From Pararge aegeria (Eukaryota > Arthropoda > Insecta > Lepidoptera > Nymphalidae): a stretch of DNA of 64,000 bases. A program made the translations under genes and the position numbers. The notes under the pieces are model-generated. The model had not been told where the DNA came from and searched no databases. It worked only from the letters and a program-made list of their open reading frames with translations. The stretch covers positions 12,782,001-12,846,000 of the forward strand of contig NC_053201.1 of assembly GCF_905163445.1 (NCBI RefSeq). Reading direction: 5' to 3'. Positions 37,401 to 52,400 of the stretch are shown piece after piece (position 1 is the stretch's first letter; each line of letters starts with the position of its first letter).

Positions 37401-40400
37401 AGCTCGTGAGATATTAATCTTTTTCTGGATTTCCTTTATCGAATTTAGATCTTCACAGATTTTTGTCAGATGTTCACTAAATCGATACATAGGACCAATT
37501 TGACTAATTCAAATGAAAAATAACTTATACAATCAAGTAAAATTGCTTACATTTTTAAGCATTTAGATAAATTATATTAGATGTAAAAGTTACGAACTGT
37601 TGCCCGCGTGCTGCGTCCGCGTTTTTTTACGGTTTTTTTTTTTGTTATACTCCATTTTTTCAACTAACTCTATTCCAAAAATCTAGTTGATTGGTTCCTT
37701 AGTTAAAGGTTGACAGAAGGACAAATAAACAAATAAATTTTCGCATATTAGTTATGATTCAGTTTTATAAAATTAGTTTTTAAGAGTTTTGGAATACACT
37801 AGTTTAAAATATTAAAAAAACACCCAGACACTGAAAAAAAATCATGCCCATCACACAAACATTTTCCAGTTGTGGGAATCGAACCCAAGGCCTAGGACTC
37901 AGAGAGAAGGGTCGCTGCCCACTGCGCCAGTCGGCCGTCAAAAAACATTAAAAACTTGTCATGAATATATATAGCGCGTAGCCTATGTAAAGAATGTATG
38001 TACCTACTTTTTGCAATCTATATAATGTCACTAGTGAACAACCCAGTAATGAAAATTTTCACATAATAAAAGAGAGTCAATAGAGTTTTGACAATTAGTT
38101 AATTTAAAATAAATTGTAATCTAATATCGGATTAATCGACTGATACTTTTAATAAAGTTAATCGAATTAAGTTGAATTAAGCTCGAATATAATTCTCGAC
38201 TAAATAATTCAAGTTAACTTCGTTACTAACATAAATGGAATCTGCAATGTAATTTCCGGCTTTTTAATCGAAAAGCCCGTCAAGTCATTCATCGATGTGG
38301 AATTAAAAATAGAGGTGGCGAAATGCAATTTGCATATCGAAGCTGGGAGTGCCTGGTACCAACAACCGCATTGGGGTGGAAATATGCCAAATTTTATATG
38401 ATTTAAAACGGTTTTGGAGTTGTTTAATAAGTTCCGTTGAACAAAAAACGTTTGATTCAATGAATTGGGGCACGTCATCGTAGAATGTTATTTTTCGCGA
38501 CCTGCAGCGAAATATACCAGTAATAATTTCGATTATTTTTCCGACCCAAATATCGACCAACAGAATTGCACCATTCGACGTCACGTGGTACAACCTACAT
38601 GGTATTATACTGATAATTTTTTGAAAATTTTCTCTGGTAGTTGCTATATATATTTTGCTATATTTATTCATTATGAAATTCTTATTTGTTAACTGTACAT
38701 TTCGTCTCATGGTGCAATTCTATTGGCCGACATTTGGGACGGAAAAATAATCCCCCGAATACCACACGAGCTTCAAAATTATCTGGCATTTCCCTCAAGG
38801 TTCCCAGCAAACAAATAAAGTCGTCAAGTTTTGTTTGCAACGAACCTATCGGGAAATACCCGATAATTTTGAAGCTCTTGTGGTAATAAGTGATAGTTTT
38901 TCCCTTCGATTTACGTACAAAATGTGTGGATGGCACAAAATTGTCGATTGCGCAAGCATCGTTAATCCAAGTCAGCATATCATCATAAATCAATCATCAT
39001 CATCATTTAGACAGCCGATAGGCGCAGTTGATATTAGTTAGTTAGCACCTGCTTTCTGAGTGCAAAGCTGTGGGTTTGATTCCCACAACTGAAAAATGTT
39101 TGTGTGGTGAACAAGAATGTTTTTCAGTGTCTGGGTGTTTATCTGGTTAAATATTATAGGTATTTATGTGTATTATATTTATAAAAATACTCATCAGCTA
39201 CTTTAGTACCCATTACACGAGCTACACTTGCTCGGGGGCCAGGGGGCTTAAACTTCATCAAGTTTCACAATTTTTTCTGTTCTGGAGGGTACTTGGCCTG
39301 TGGCTACTGGCAAAGCCGTGCCGACAGACGGCTGACGCAGTGGGCAGCAACCCTACTATCTGCGTCCAAGGCCGTGGGTTTGATATCCACGGTTGGAAGA
39401 TGTTTTTGTTATGAACATGAATGCTTTTCAGTGCCTGGGTGTATTATATACATAAAAAAAATCATCGGCTATCTCAGTGCCTACCCGTAACACTTAACAA
39501 GCTATGCTTACTTTGGGGCTAGATGGCGATGTGTGTATTGTCGTAGTGTATTTATTTTTAGTAGTGTTGGAGTGGCAACCCCGCACCGGTAAACGTAGCG
39601 TTGGTCGACCCCCAACCAGGTGGACAGACGACATCAAGCTAGTCGCGGGGAGCCGCCGATACAAGCAGCCCGGAATTGTGGAGTTTGGAACGCCCGACAA
39701 AAGACCTATGTCCAGCGGTGGACGTCAATCGGTTGATTTGATGATGATGATTTATTTATATAGCGTTCCGGTACATTGCCGCGTCAAAATTGCTTGAGCC
39801 CATACTGGGTTTAATATTACTGCAATACAGCTTAGACTGCGTAACTACTTACTATCAGGTCACATTGCAGTCAAGGACTAACTTGTAGTAGTAAAAAAAA
39901 AATATTCTTGGTATTTGTCAGATTACAGTTTATTTTACGTCCACAGTGTAAGCGGTGGTGGCAATATACAACGTGTAAATGAAACCCGAAATACTACATC
40001 ACAGGCTTTAGAGGTACATTATGTACTGTCTCTGAGACTTATCTGTGAAACCGAAATCCTAATAGTTTTAGAGTATACCACTGCCATAGTTTTTACTGAA
40101 AGAAATCAGACACAGCCTTAGCATCACATGCATATTTAAAATTATGTGACTCCGGTCACTTTATTAGGTACGCGTCGCGTATTGTAGGTACTATACACGT
40201 GTCGGTCTTTTATCTTCAATAGGGTTGTCATAAGCAAACACTTAAAATGTTTTCAATTCGTTTGTATTGAAAAATAGATATGCTTCTTTTGATTTAATAT
40301 TTTTACAGGGTGATAACTTGTTAAGATAAGTGACGAAATACGCTTATAAAAAATTAAAAAAAAAAATTCGGTATGAAACAAAGTGATATCAATATATCGC

Positions 40401-43400
40401 TGAAGTCTTCTTTCAAGAGTAGTATTACTACCCTTGTGTCAGTCTTAAGACTCCGCCCTTCGATTACAATTAAAATAAACTTAACAAATTACAAAAAAAG
40501 AAGGTAGGTATACAAACAATACAAGATATACAATGATATACTAGGCTGGGCTCTCTCTAGCTCCAGAAATTAAGTTTTAGCTGCACCACAAGAGACAGTA
40601 ATGCAATAGGATATAACTGTTTGGGCAAGAGTTAAATAAATAGTGTTAAGATTTTTATTTCATTCATCAATATTATTTCGTAATTCTGTTAAACATCGTA
40701 TAAGTTCTTTGACTAAACATTATTTACAGAAGAAATATCCAATTCCCACAGTCTACCGCAAACGATACAATAATAGAACCAGCAAAAATCCACCAAGTAG
40801 GCCATAATGTGATCGTGTTAATCAAGCTGGCTGTCGAGCGATCCAACCACCATTCAACGCTCGAATTAGACTAGCAGCTTTAGTACAAGTTTTGCTCGCT
40901 CGCAATCGAAGAGTCGTTTTCGAGTTTTTAAGTAATTAGAAATATCATAGTTTTTACTCGAGTAAGTGGACCTTTGTGGATGAGAAATGCTAAGGAAAGA
41001 AGGGAATGGAGAGAGCTGGGGGAGGCCTACGCCAGAGAGGCGACTTCTACCAAAAGTAACAACAAATAAGAATTTAAGACTAGCTATTAAATAAATGTAA
41101 TGAAATAAAATATGTAATTTGTTAATATATTTATAAATTTAATTATGTTATGTACCTAGTTTAATTATGTGAATGAATGTAATATGTATTTCTTTATTTA
41201 TTGGTAGTAGAATAAGTGGCATTTTTATTTTTTTTATTTATTATTTTAAAAATATCACTCGCTTCGAAGGTGAAGGAAAACATCATGCAGGCATAAGTTC
41301 AACATAATGTTCTCAAAGGTATGTGGAGTCCACCAATTCGCACTGGGCCAGCGTGGTGGACTACGGCCTTAACCCCTTCTCATTGTGGGAGGAGACCCGT
41401 GCTCTGTATTGAGCCGGTAATGGGTCGCTATGTTGATCTAAGTAATCATCATTATAATCATCATCATCATTTTGACGGCCGATTGGCGCATTGGGCAGCG
41501 ACCCTGCTTTCTGAGTCCAGGCCGTGGTTTCGATTCCCACAACTGGAAAATGTTTGTGGTATGAACATGAATGTTTTTCAGTGTCTCTTTCTATATTATA
41601 AGTATTTATTGTTCATAAAAATATTCATTAGTCATTTTAGTACTTATAACACAAGCTACGCTTACTTTAGGCCCTGGGGCTAAATGGCGAAGTGTGTATT
41701 GTCGTAGTGTAAAAAAACACTTAAAGTAAATAAATAATAATAAACATATAATACGATAATTCACGTAATTCTAAACGTAATTGATATAAGTGTTCATTAT
41801 TTTAAAGCTAACTTTTGCCTATAATTCTATAACTCAGGCTTTTCAGGATTTGCGACTCTAAAACGAGTGGCTTTGGGTTCATTTTACTTTGACGATACAG
41901 AGTTTAATACTCGAAAATGACTCTTCGATTGCGAGCAAGCAAATCTTGTACTAAGGCTACAGCAACACCCTTCACACGTATAGGTGACGAGTTGCAATTA
42001 GGCTATCGAAACGGCGTACCTGGCACCAACAGCCCACCGATATCCGATCAAGGGTTGCCGACGCAGGGTATGTGAAACGTATTGGGGTTTACTGTGTAGC
42101 AATAGGCATAATATCTTTCACCCGGCTAAGTTTGTTGTTTAGCAGGCTTCTTCTTAGACCAGGGCGCGTTTTGAACCCTCGTAGCTGTAGTTTTAAGTTT
42201 ACGAATGTAGTTATCGCCATCACTACTAACTGCTATGTACACACTATGTGCTACATAAATACTATGTGCCTATTTGAATAAAGAAATATTTGACTTTGAC
42301 TTGGACTTTGAATAATAACTAATTTTGAAAAACTACCCTATGATTTTCAGAACTGCTTCTATATCCAAAAAATATCTTACTTTTGCAGATATTAAAGGTT
42401 TTACTAATATGAGTTGAAAATTATATTAAAAAAAGTTATTACGTCATGTCTGTACTCGCGACGTAATATCAATTAGATATAGATTGATTAATTGATTTTG
42501 GTATCGATAACAAAAACTTAGCAACTGATTCGTGTATCATATATGAGATTGTCGAAGTTTAAGCGGCACAAAACTATGTTTATATAGACGTGACGTCATA
42601 ATTTTTGTATTCTGCGTTTCACCTGTCAAGGCGGATCGCTAAATTATGCAGTTTTATTTAAAATAGATACCCATCTCACTTAGAATATAACTAATGATAC
42701 GATATTCATAATACATGAATCATATATTAACGATTCTATGTAACTGTCAACATACAATTTCTCAGTAACAGCATATTGTTAATCATCCCCTGCCGTTGCT
42801 CGTGATATGACCGGTTTTCACTTAATTTTATTTTATTTATTTCATCTTTTTTGTAATAAAAACTATGTTTGTTAAAAATGTCATACCGACTTGGAGCTTT
42901 ACCGTCGTACGCTACGAAAGTGATTGATGATAAATAAAAATTGTTTACAAGTCTGAGAGGCTATATCATGTCTATCTAATAACCGCTTATTGTTATAATG
43001 ACAAAAATGTAAGATGGGAATAAATAAATAATTTTTCAATCAAAACACGGGTAGGTATAATCGAAAAATGATGACATTCCTATCATAATATTTAACCCTA
43101 TACAAATTAATAGTTTTATAAATATTTGACCTATCGTTTAGAAGTAACGACGCGCGACGGGTAGAGAAATGCTAAAAGCAAGAAAAATGCCGCGAACCGC
43201 CCGGCCACGTAAAATATAGGAAATAAAACTGGACGCTGCAAGTTGGTTCTAGTTTATTAAGATAATGAAATGGGTAATAACCGATTTGGTGCAAATGAAG
43301 TTGCGTATAATAGTATCATATAAGCTTGGATTACACTTGTGAACGCAAACAAGTTTTGGCAGCCCTAGCCGAAAATGCCGAGCGGCAATAGTGAAGGCCT

Positions 43401-46400
43401 TGCCGTTTTGGTAAGGTTTAAATCGAGTTTTGAGTTGTTTTAATAAGTTATACTGAAGCGTTTTCAATTGAATTGTGCTCACGGCAGCGGGGTTGTCGAT
43501 GCCAAAACAAATAAAGGGTTCCATAAATCATGGGAAAACTATTTTGGCTTCGTAATAAAGAATGCGGCAATCGAAATTTTTATAGTATTTCTATTTGTAT
43601 TGGAAACGGCGCGGCATCAGAATTCTTCATCATCATAGACGTCCACTGCTGAACATAGGTATTTTTGAGGGGGTTACAAATATCACAGTTTGGACAAAGT
43701 GGCAGAGACCCGTTTGAAGTCATCTGTTCACAACATCCGGGGTCTATCAACGCTGCTTTTACAGATGCGAGGTCACCTTGGGACTACAACGTCCATCGGT
43801 TCGGTTTTTACAAATTTCCTCATTCCTGATTTTATCACTACGTGACGATAAAATTAAAAAAAAACAACCTTTTTATAAGCACTTTTGAAACGTCAAGTAT
43901 GTCTGTTTGTACCGACTCTACCGCCAGTTTCGGCAGATTCTAACGAAGAAGGGCTCTAAGGGCACGAGTCTCCTCTAAGAACAAGGGTTAATCTTTAGAG
44001 ACCTAGACCACCACACTGGCCAGTTGCGGATTGTTAGACTTGAGAACATGTACCTAACCCGTATAAGTAAAACATCGTTTTACTTATTTTGGGAATATAA
44101 GTAAAACGATGTTTTACTTATATGGGTTCCCCAAAATAAATGTTAAATATTTGAAAAAAGACTTGCTTCTACTAAATTTTTAACCATATACCACTCATGG
44201 TAAATATTTATAAAAATAGGTTAAGAATTTTGTTAATAAGTTAGGCGTATTATTAACGAATATTATTGTGACAGTTCTTAGTTTGTGTCTAAAGTTTAAA
44301 ATTTTAAGTGTTATAGTCATTTGTAAATATGTAAGAAAATTGCACGCCAGAAAGTGGCAAACTGTTGGAACTATTCCCACATAAAATTTATTCTATTCTA
44401 TCATCTATGCTATTCTTCACCATTAAAGCAAGTGATGTTTGATTGCTTCGCTAATTAAAAAACGCACATAACTTCGAAAACTTAGAGGTAGGAAGCACGC
44501 ATTCTTATTTTACGCTTGTAAAACATTCGGTTGCAATATTGCAAAAATACCTATTCTATTGACGGTTCTGTCCCTCTGGAAAATACCAGTCTTGCTTTCT
44601 CATCCATGCATCATCAATTTAGGTCATTAAACTGAATTCTACCAGTTTTTGACGACCTCTCTAGTGCAGGAGTAAGCGTTACGGTTTTAAGTTGGAAGTT
44701 GGGTTTGGGGTTTTTTTTTATAATAATAGCGGGCAAACGAGCAAGTGGGTAACCTGATGATCATAAACATCTACAGCACCAGAGGAGCCTCGATGCGTTG
44801 CCGGCTTTTAAGAAGCGAGTTTTTTAGAAGCATTAAAAGCCGGGGCCTTGTTCGAATCCCAGCGCGCAACTTTTAACTTTTCTAAGTTATGTGCGTTTTA
44901 AGCAAACATGACTTGCTTCAACGGTGAAGGAAAAAATCGTGAGGAAACCTGCATGCCTAAGAGTTCTCCATAATGTTCCCAAAGGTGTGTGTGGACTACG
45001 GCCTTGAACCCTTCTCATTCTGGGCGGAGACCCGTTCTGTAGTGGGCCGATAATAGGTAGATATGATGACGATTATACTTTTTTAACCTAAGGGCACGAT
45101 TTCAAAAGTATTGCATGCTGCAGCGGCAACTTCAAGGAATAAGGACAGTTTAATAGAAGTTTATTAACGATACAGTGTAGTTTACCCACGCGAGGTTAAA
45201 TTGAGCATTTTGGGTACATTCCAAACTCTACATTGATTATTTTATATGGCCATAAAACAAACTGTGTCATAAATATCTGTTTTAGTGGGCTTAAACGTTC
45301 TCATGAACGGTAACTATTTATCAAAATTCATGATGGCATTGTAACTACTTATATCGTTAGGTCTTTGAACATTGCGTGTGGCCAAAGATGACTTACAGCT
45401 ACGGGAATAATAAATAATAAATATACTATGACAATACACACATCGCCATCTATCCCCAAAGTAAGTAAACCTTGTGATTTGGGTACTAATAAAAATATAC
45501 ATAAATACTTATAATATACAGATAACCAACCAGCACTTAAAAACATTAATGTTCATCACACAAACATTTTCCAGTTGGACTCAGAAAGCAGGGTCGCTAC
45601 CAACACGCCATTAGTAGGCGGCGAGTATCTCAACAATTCACGGAACCATTCTGTCCACCCGTCATGGAATAGATCCCATTGCTGTCCAAGAGTGCATTGA
45701 ATGACGACAATGAACGCGGTATAAGTGCCAAAATTCGAGCAACAGTGTTACAGGATGGGACCACGAATAATTTGTTTTTTCTTGGACGAAGGAATTTGGG
45801 GCACGTATACAACACAGTCGTTTATGAAGATCTGGAGCATCGATATCTACTAGTAAGATTTGGCACATTATATAAATTAACATTATAGAAAGGGAAGTTC
45901 GAGCAGTACCCACTAGGGTGTAAAATCGAAGGACCACGAAACTGGAAAATGTTGCAATACTGCTTTATACTTACGCGAAAGATTTGGGATTAAACTAACG
46001 TGTACAACACACTCTTCTAGCTAATTAAGATAGCGATATCTCGCTGTATCAATGTGGTATCGATCGATCAAACATAGTCATCGCGAGGTATCCATGACGT
46101 GCGTTCAATGGAGGGCTAGAGTGTGTGTCTGTGTGTGAGAGGGAGACACGTGCGTAATCAAGTTAAAAATATCTTTATTCAAGTAGGCCCATAGGAGGCA
46201 CTTTTGATGCTTACATTACATGAGAATTACACGGTAGTGAGATGATTGTGATAACCATATTCGTAAACTTAAAACTAAAGCTACGAGGTTTCCAAACGTG
46301 TCTTGGTCTAAGAAGAAGCCCACGACAAACTTAGCTTAGGGTGTTTTTTTTGCTAACACCATCTGGTTAGAGCAATAATTCACACCCAAGCTGATCTCTG

Positions 46401-49400
46401 TTTATGTTACGCGAGAAAAAAATGATCATGGCCTCTTCAGATTAAGATACCTTCACAAAGGCGGAGGTTTACAATTGGATGCGTTTTTCATGTAGGTATT
46501 TTATGCGATTCCGCTCTCCTTGGCGTTTCTTGACAGATTTGCATGATTTTTTACTTATTCTTTAAGATACTTCTCTCAGTCTTGAAAATATCATTAATAG
46601 TGGTAATACATAAATTGAACCAAATTGTTCTCAAGGTTCAAAAAAAGGGTATAATATAAGAAGTCCCAAATTTCTGGTCTGGTGGAAAGCTTCGGCCGTA
46701 CCTAGTTATCACCCTACCGACGAATACGTGCCGCTAAGTGATTTAGCTTTGCGGTACGATTCTGTGAAAACAAAGTAGTGAAAGGGTTTAATATTACTGT
46801 CATATCTCTAACAGGCTAGCCCGCTACGATCATCGTTATAATTTCAGGGCGGGTCCATCGCATACCCTGCGGAGTGTTGGTCAGTTTATAGGTGATGTAT
46901 TTCCACTTACCATCAGGTGCGCCATTTATTTGTCCGTCTATTATTACTATAAAAAATTGGTCATAAAGCAATCAAGTGATATACGCCGTCGGAAGAGCCA
47001 TGCCACTCTGATATTTCATGTCTCATGACAATAGTACGGATATTAGCATATCGTTCGCCGCATCGGATTCATTAGGTAAGTAACCTACTTGCCTACTGGT
47101 ATATATTTAGGCTGTGGTTACAAAACAAATGGCATCCGGAGGTTTCGTATGAAATTATTTTTCCTTTTCCCTTTATTCACATCTTTTGTTGCCTGGCAAA
47201 GACATCTACTAAGCGATAAGGCCGCCTTATGTTTCTCTCTTATATTCTTAAGTCTTATATAAGTATCTTTTATTTCATTTGATGTAGAAATAAAGAGTAT
47301 GAATGAATGAATACACTTTTATTGTACACCGAATAAAAATACAAGAAAAATTATAAAAAAGAAGAAGTACAATTAGGCGGCCTTATCTCTACATAGCGAT
47401 CTCTTCCAGGCAACCGATGGCGTAAAACACTGCTCAAGACGAGAGGTGGTACATATTAATTTTAATATAAATATATACATAAATACTATACAAAATAACC
47501 ACCGTTGGGCTAGAAACCTCTTCAACGGGATCGTTTGTCCATAATTAAATTGTTTAGTTAATTCAATTTTATATAATAAAGAGGACGCTCTATCCGTAGG
47601 AACATAAAGTGGTAGGAAATAACATGTTATCTTAAGATATTTTACGCATCACAAGCATCGGAAGCTCTCAAAAGGAATAACTTTTCACGTTTTGTAACAT
47701 TTGTCATTGATGTTACTTAGCCTATAGCCTTCCCCGATAAATGGACTATCCAACACAAAATCATTTTTCTAATTCTAAACCATTATTTCCTGAGATAAGC
47801 GGGTCCCACAAAACAAACTTTTCAGATTTATTATATTTAATTTTATAAATTTAAAATGCATATAAAAAAATTCGGAACGGACAGTATTTGAACCTGCGAC
47901 TCTCTGGTAATCGCGGCCTGAGCTGTTTGAGCTACGGCTCTCCATAAATGCTAATTTCGGAATTGGTTGTTGGAGAAATCCTGTCTGTTCTGAAAAATTT
48001 TATATGCTTTTTAAATCCATCAATCTTCCAAGTATAGCTAAAAACACTAAATAAAATACATATATACAAAATTTATTACATTAGTATAGATTGCACAGAC
48101 TATGTTTTTAACACACTACACAATTGTACAAGCTACACTGTGAGGCTACATAGCAATGTTAGTGTACTCACTTCGCTGCCATCCTGTTGCGCATTACACT
48201 TGCTGATGTTCAGAGTGCCGGAGATGAAGTCGTTCTGAACGTCTACGATCAGGAATGCGCTCACCGGACGCACGATCTGTTGGCAAGAGGACTCTATGAA
48301 AACACATATCATACTAAGTTCAGATCTGAAAACTATTCAAGTATGTCCGTTTCCAGTGGCGTGCATAGAGTTAGAGGTTATTCACAGGGTTTGCAGACGA
48401 TATAAAATGAATAAAATCTCCAGTTCGAGTTATAAAAAACTTAAGGATAGGCATTGTAAGAGTTATAAAAAGCCTACCCTTTAGTATTTACCACTCGTAC
48501 TGGAGATTTTCTTCATTTTTAATCATCTGCATACCCTGTGCATACCCTCTATGCGCGCCACTGTCTGTTTCTCATTTACCAATAACTGTCCTACACACGT
48601 CCACTGCGCACTTCTACGTATCCAAAACATCTTCAGGAGATCAGTAGAGGAACTACTAGAATTACTTATTAGTAGTAGAATTACCGAAATAGATCAACGA
48701 GTCGAGAAGCTGAAATGGCAAGTGGCTCGTTGAACCGATTGGCGTTTCGGTCCCAAGGTGCTGGAATGGCAGCCCCGCACCGGTAAACGCAGCGTTGGTC
48801 GTAACCGCCGTGTGACGGCCGATTGGCGCAGTGTGCAGCGACCCTGCTTTCTGAGTCCAAGGCCGCGGGTTCGATTCCCACAACCCGAAAATGTTTGTGT
48901 GATGAGCATGAATGTGATTCTGATGATCTGAGTGTTTATTATTCATAAAAATTATTCAACAGTCATCTTTGGGTTTAGCCATAATACAAACTACGCTTAC
49001 TTGTGGGATTAGATGGCGATGGGTGTACTGTCGTTGTATATTTATTTATTACTAGCGTACTCAGCCCGCTTCGCCGGGCAAGATTTTGCTTTATTTTATT
49101 TAAACAATAAACTTACATCATTAAATTATGTAATGTAAAATAAACGTTGGTATGATGCTGTGTAAGATAGTAGCGGGCTAACCTGTTAAGGTTATGGCAG
49201 TTATATGCAGCCCATACCCTAATTGGTTTCTACGCGACATCGTACCGCGGCACGACTCTATCGGCAGGGTTTATTTTATTTATTTATTTATTCAGAATAT
49301 TGGTAAGGGTACAGGGTATTGACACAATAAACATGGTGCTGCGATAACTGATGCCACAATATAAACTGAGTCGCAACAATTACCGCCCACCTCCAACAAT

Positions 49401-52400
49401 AAATGTATAGTACTAATAAAACAAAATAAGAAAGAAAAATGCCACCAGGGTAATAACTACGACTGAAGCCTCCAACACCAGACAAGAGAAAGCTCAAAAA
49501 TTATTTATTCACAAATTGCCCGCTGCCAGGAATTCTCCTTAAAACCCCAGCGCTAAGCCAGGGGAGCCATCGTCGTGAGGTAATGATATCTTACCACTTT
49601 GATCCAATGGTTCCAGCAGAAGGTGAACTCATCTTTGTCAATGAACCCGTCGTCATTCTTGTCGAACACTTGGAAGATATGCCGCGCTCTATCCTCCGAT
49701 AGCGGGTAGATGTGGCCTTTGTCGTTGCGGAACAGTGCGCGGCAGATCAATCTGAACTCATCCAGGTTCAGTTGCCCGTCTCTGTAAACAAAATTACTTC
49801 TTACTCCTATGGCGGCCGACTGGCGCAGTGGGCAGCGAACCTGCTTTCTGAGTCCAAGGCCGTGGGTTCGATTCCCACATCTGGAAAATGTTTGTGTGAT
49901 GAATATTATTGTTTTTCAGTGTCTGGGTGTTTATCTGTATATTATAAGTATTTATGTGTATTATATTAATTAAAATATTCAACAGCTATCTTAGTACCCA
50001 TAACACAAGCTACCTACGCTTACTTTGGGGCTAGATGGCGATGTGTGTATTGTCGTAGTATATTTATTATTATTATTATTATTATACACTAATGAAATGA
50101 AAATATTGGATAGAAGCAGGCGTTACTTTGCGGAAATCCCTAATATATTATGAAAATTAAGCTTAATTTGCTATACTCCGCGAAAAGCAGGAGAATCTGT
50201 ATGGTGTAATTTATAATTTCTTCAATCCGTATACTCCACACCAAACAGATCCTCGGCAATGTTACGCACCTTTCGCTCCGAAACCGGAGCATCCTTAGAT
50301 GTTGACTTTACAATGAACAATTGTTAAGTCACCATCTCCTGAGGTGTATAGCAAATTAAGTTTAATTTTCATAATATGAAATGCAAATACACTTTATTGT
50401 ACACCTAATAGAAATGAAATTACAAACAAAAACAACACTTAATAAAACACAGGTGCAATGGGCGGCCTTATCGCTAAAGAGCGATCTCTGCCAGGTAACC
50501 CAACACAGGAAAGGGGAAAAAATAACACTTAGACTTTAGGGTTAGGGTGTACACAAGAAGCAGTTATCAAATTTAAAAAAAATATACTTATATATATTTC
50601 TTGTATGTCACTGAACTCCTCCTAGACGGCTGGACCGATTTGAATCAATTTTTTGGTATACGTTTGGGTTGCACCCTGGATGGTTTAGATTCACAAATCA
50701 GCCCGACAGATGGCGCTGGGCTCCGCTAGTACTTATATATGAATTACCCACTGATGTACGAGACAATATTAATCCGCGTAATATTAAGAAAAAACTGAAG
50801 TCCTTCTTTTTAAGTAACTTATGATTATTTTTATACACAACATGGTAAACTGGCAATAATGTTCTGTAGTTAACGTACCTAGACTTAATTCTCTGTTAGC
50901 ATATATTACAAACCTGCGTGGTTTTCTGATGCTAGCTATAAGTATTTTTTATTTTTTTTGGAAACTTTATGTAATAAATAAATAAATAAATAAATAATAT
51001 ATTTCTTGTATGTCACTGAACTCCTCCTAGACGGCTGGACCGATTAGAATGAATTTTTTGGTATACGTTTGGGTGGCACCCTGGAGGGTTTAGATTCACA
51101 AATTAGCCCGACAGATGGCGCTGGGGTCCGCTAGTATACATATATCAATTATTATATCATATTAAGTATAAGCCTACAACACAGAAAATTGACATAGAAG
51201 CAAAAAAACATGACTAATTAGGGTGGCATAAAATGTTTTTTAAGAAGTCTCTTGAAAATCGGTAGTGACTGCGCGCGCCTGATTTGAAAGGGGAGAGAGT
51301 TTCATAGCCGAAAAGGTTCAACTGAAAAGGATTTAGAATAGAAAGAAGTACTATGGGAAGTAATCTAGTACTAATCTGAAGCACAGGAAATATATAAGCT
51401 AAAGTATTAAAGAAACTAGATCCGATTGTTAGAATTACCTACGCTACACTGGAGTGTTAGGGTTGTCATTGCAATTTACGTAAAACTTTTGCGTAAAGTT
51501 TTTGTATCTCAGCTAGTTAGCAATGTAGTTCTAACAACCTAAATTGCTAAGCAGTTGAGATACTCTTACCAAACTTCAATAGAAGTGTAAAACACGAAGA
51601 AAAATCATATTATAATATTAAGGATTAGGTACATGTATGTTAAAAAAGCTTGGATGAATTGCTCTAACTTCATAGCTCCACATTAACTAGACTGCGAGAT
51701 GGTGATAACAAAAAAAACCTGGCTAAGTTTGTTGTGGGCTCTGCTTAGACCAGGGCGCGTTTGGAACCCTCCTAGCTTTAGTTTTAAGTTAACGAATGCA
51801 GTTATCACCATCACTAACATTAGTGTAACATGTTTAATGGAGTTAAAACAGCCGTACACTACTCAAAACACTGGCATTCAAGCAAGATCGTGGACCAACA
51901 TCAAGAGTACATGATTTACGACTCTAAAACGAATGGGATTAGGTTCTACTTTGACGACACCCCGTATGCGGGCAAGGAAATCTTATGCTAAGGCTTCCAG
52001 GTTGCGATTAGAACTCGCGACCTGTAAGATTCTGTACATTGAAATTTGATACAGCGAATGCCTACATAATAAATGTTTATGTATTAAGTATTCCTTGCAA
52101 ATAGTACATATGCGGATGCATAGCGCTTGTAGGTATAGTTTAGTAGGTATACCTATTCTATACCATGATAAAAGAGTTGTTAAAGCACACAATAGCTTGT
52201 TGGCGGAACTCTGGTGTGTACATTCAGGTTCAATTTCCGCCACACCTGACTATTGTGTGTATTACAATACCCTAATTTTTACCTTAACACTCTCACCGCC
52301 ATACGGTCCGCCGGCGGGACGTATCTTTTCGAGTAGAGTACGCCATCTATATGTTGCACTTGGCAAGATCAGCAGGCCATACGGGCCGCCGGCGTACCGA

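Noticed and set aside
38209..38993. Overlapping minus- and plus-strand ORFs as genes
   Set aside because: They lie in an inverted-repeat cluster and mirror each other; no conserved domain is recognised.
45630..45937. Overlapping ORFs on both strands as a host gene
   Set aside because: No family resemblance, no splice context, and both strands open over the same bases in a transposon-rich intron.
47885..47950. Functional tRNA gene on the minus strand
   Set aside because: A- and B-box-like words exist but the D-stem and acceptor stem do not pair properly; the flanking inverted repeats favour a SINE or foldback.
49553..49781. Stand-alone EF-hand (calcium-binding) gene
   Set aside because: Its splice sites and phase join it to Naam exons 1 and 3, and the EF-hand pair is known at the N-terminus of insect Naam.
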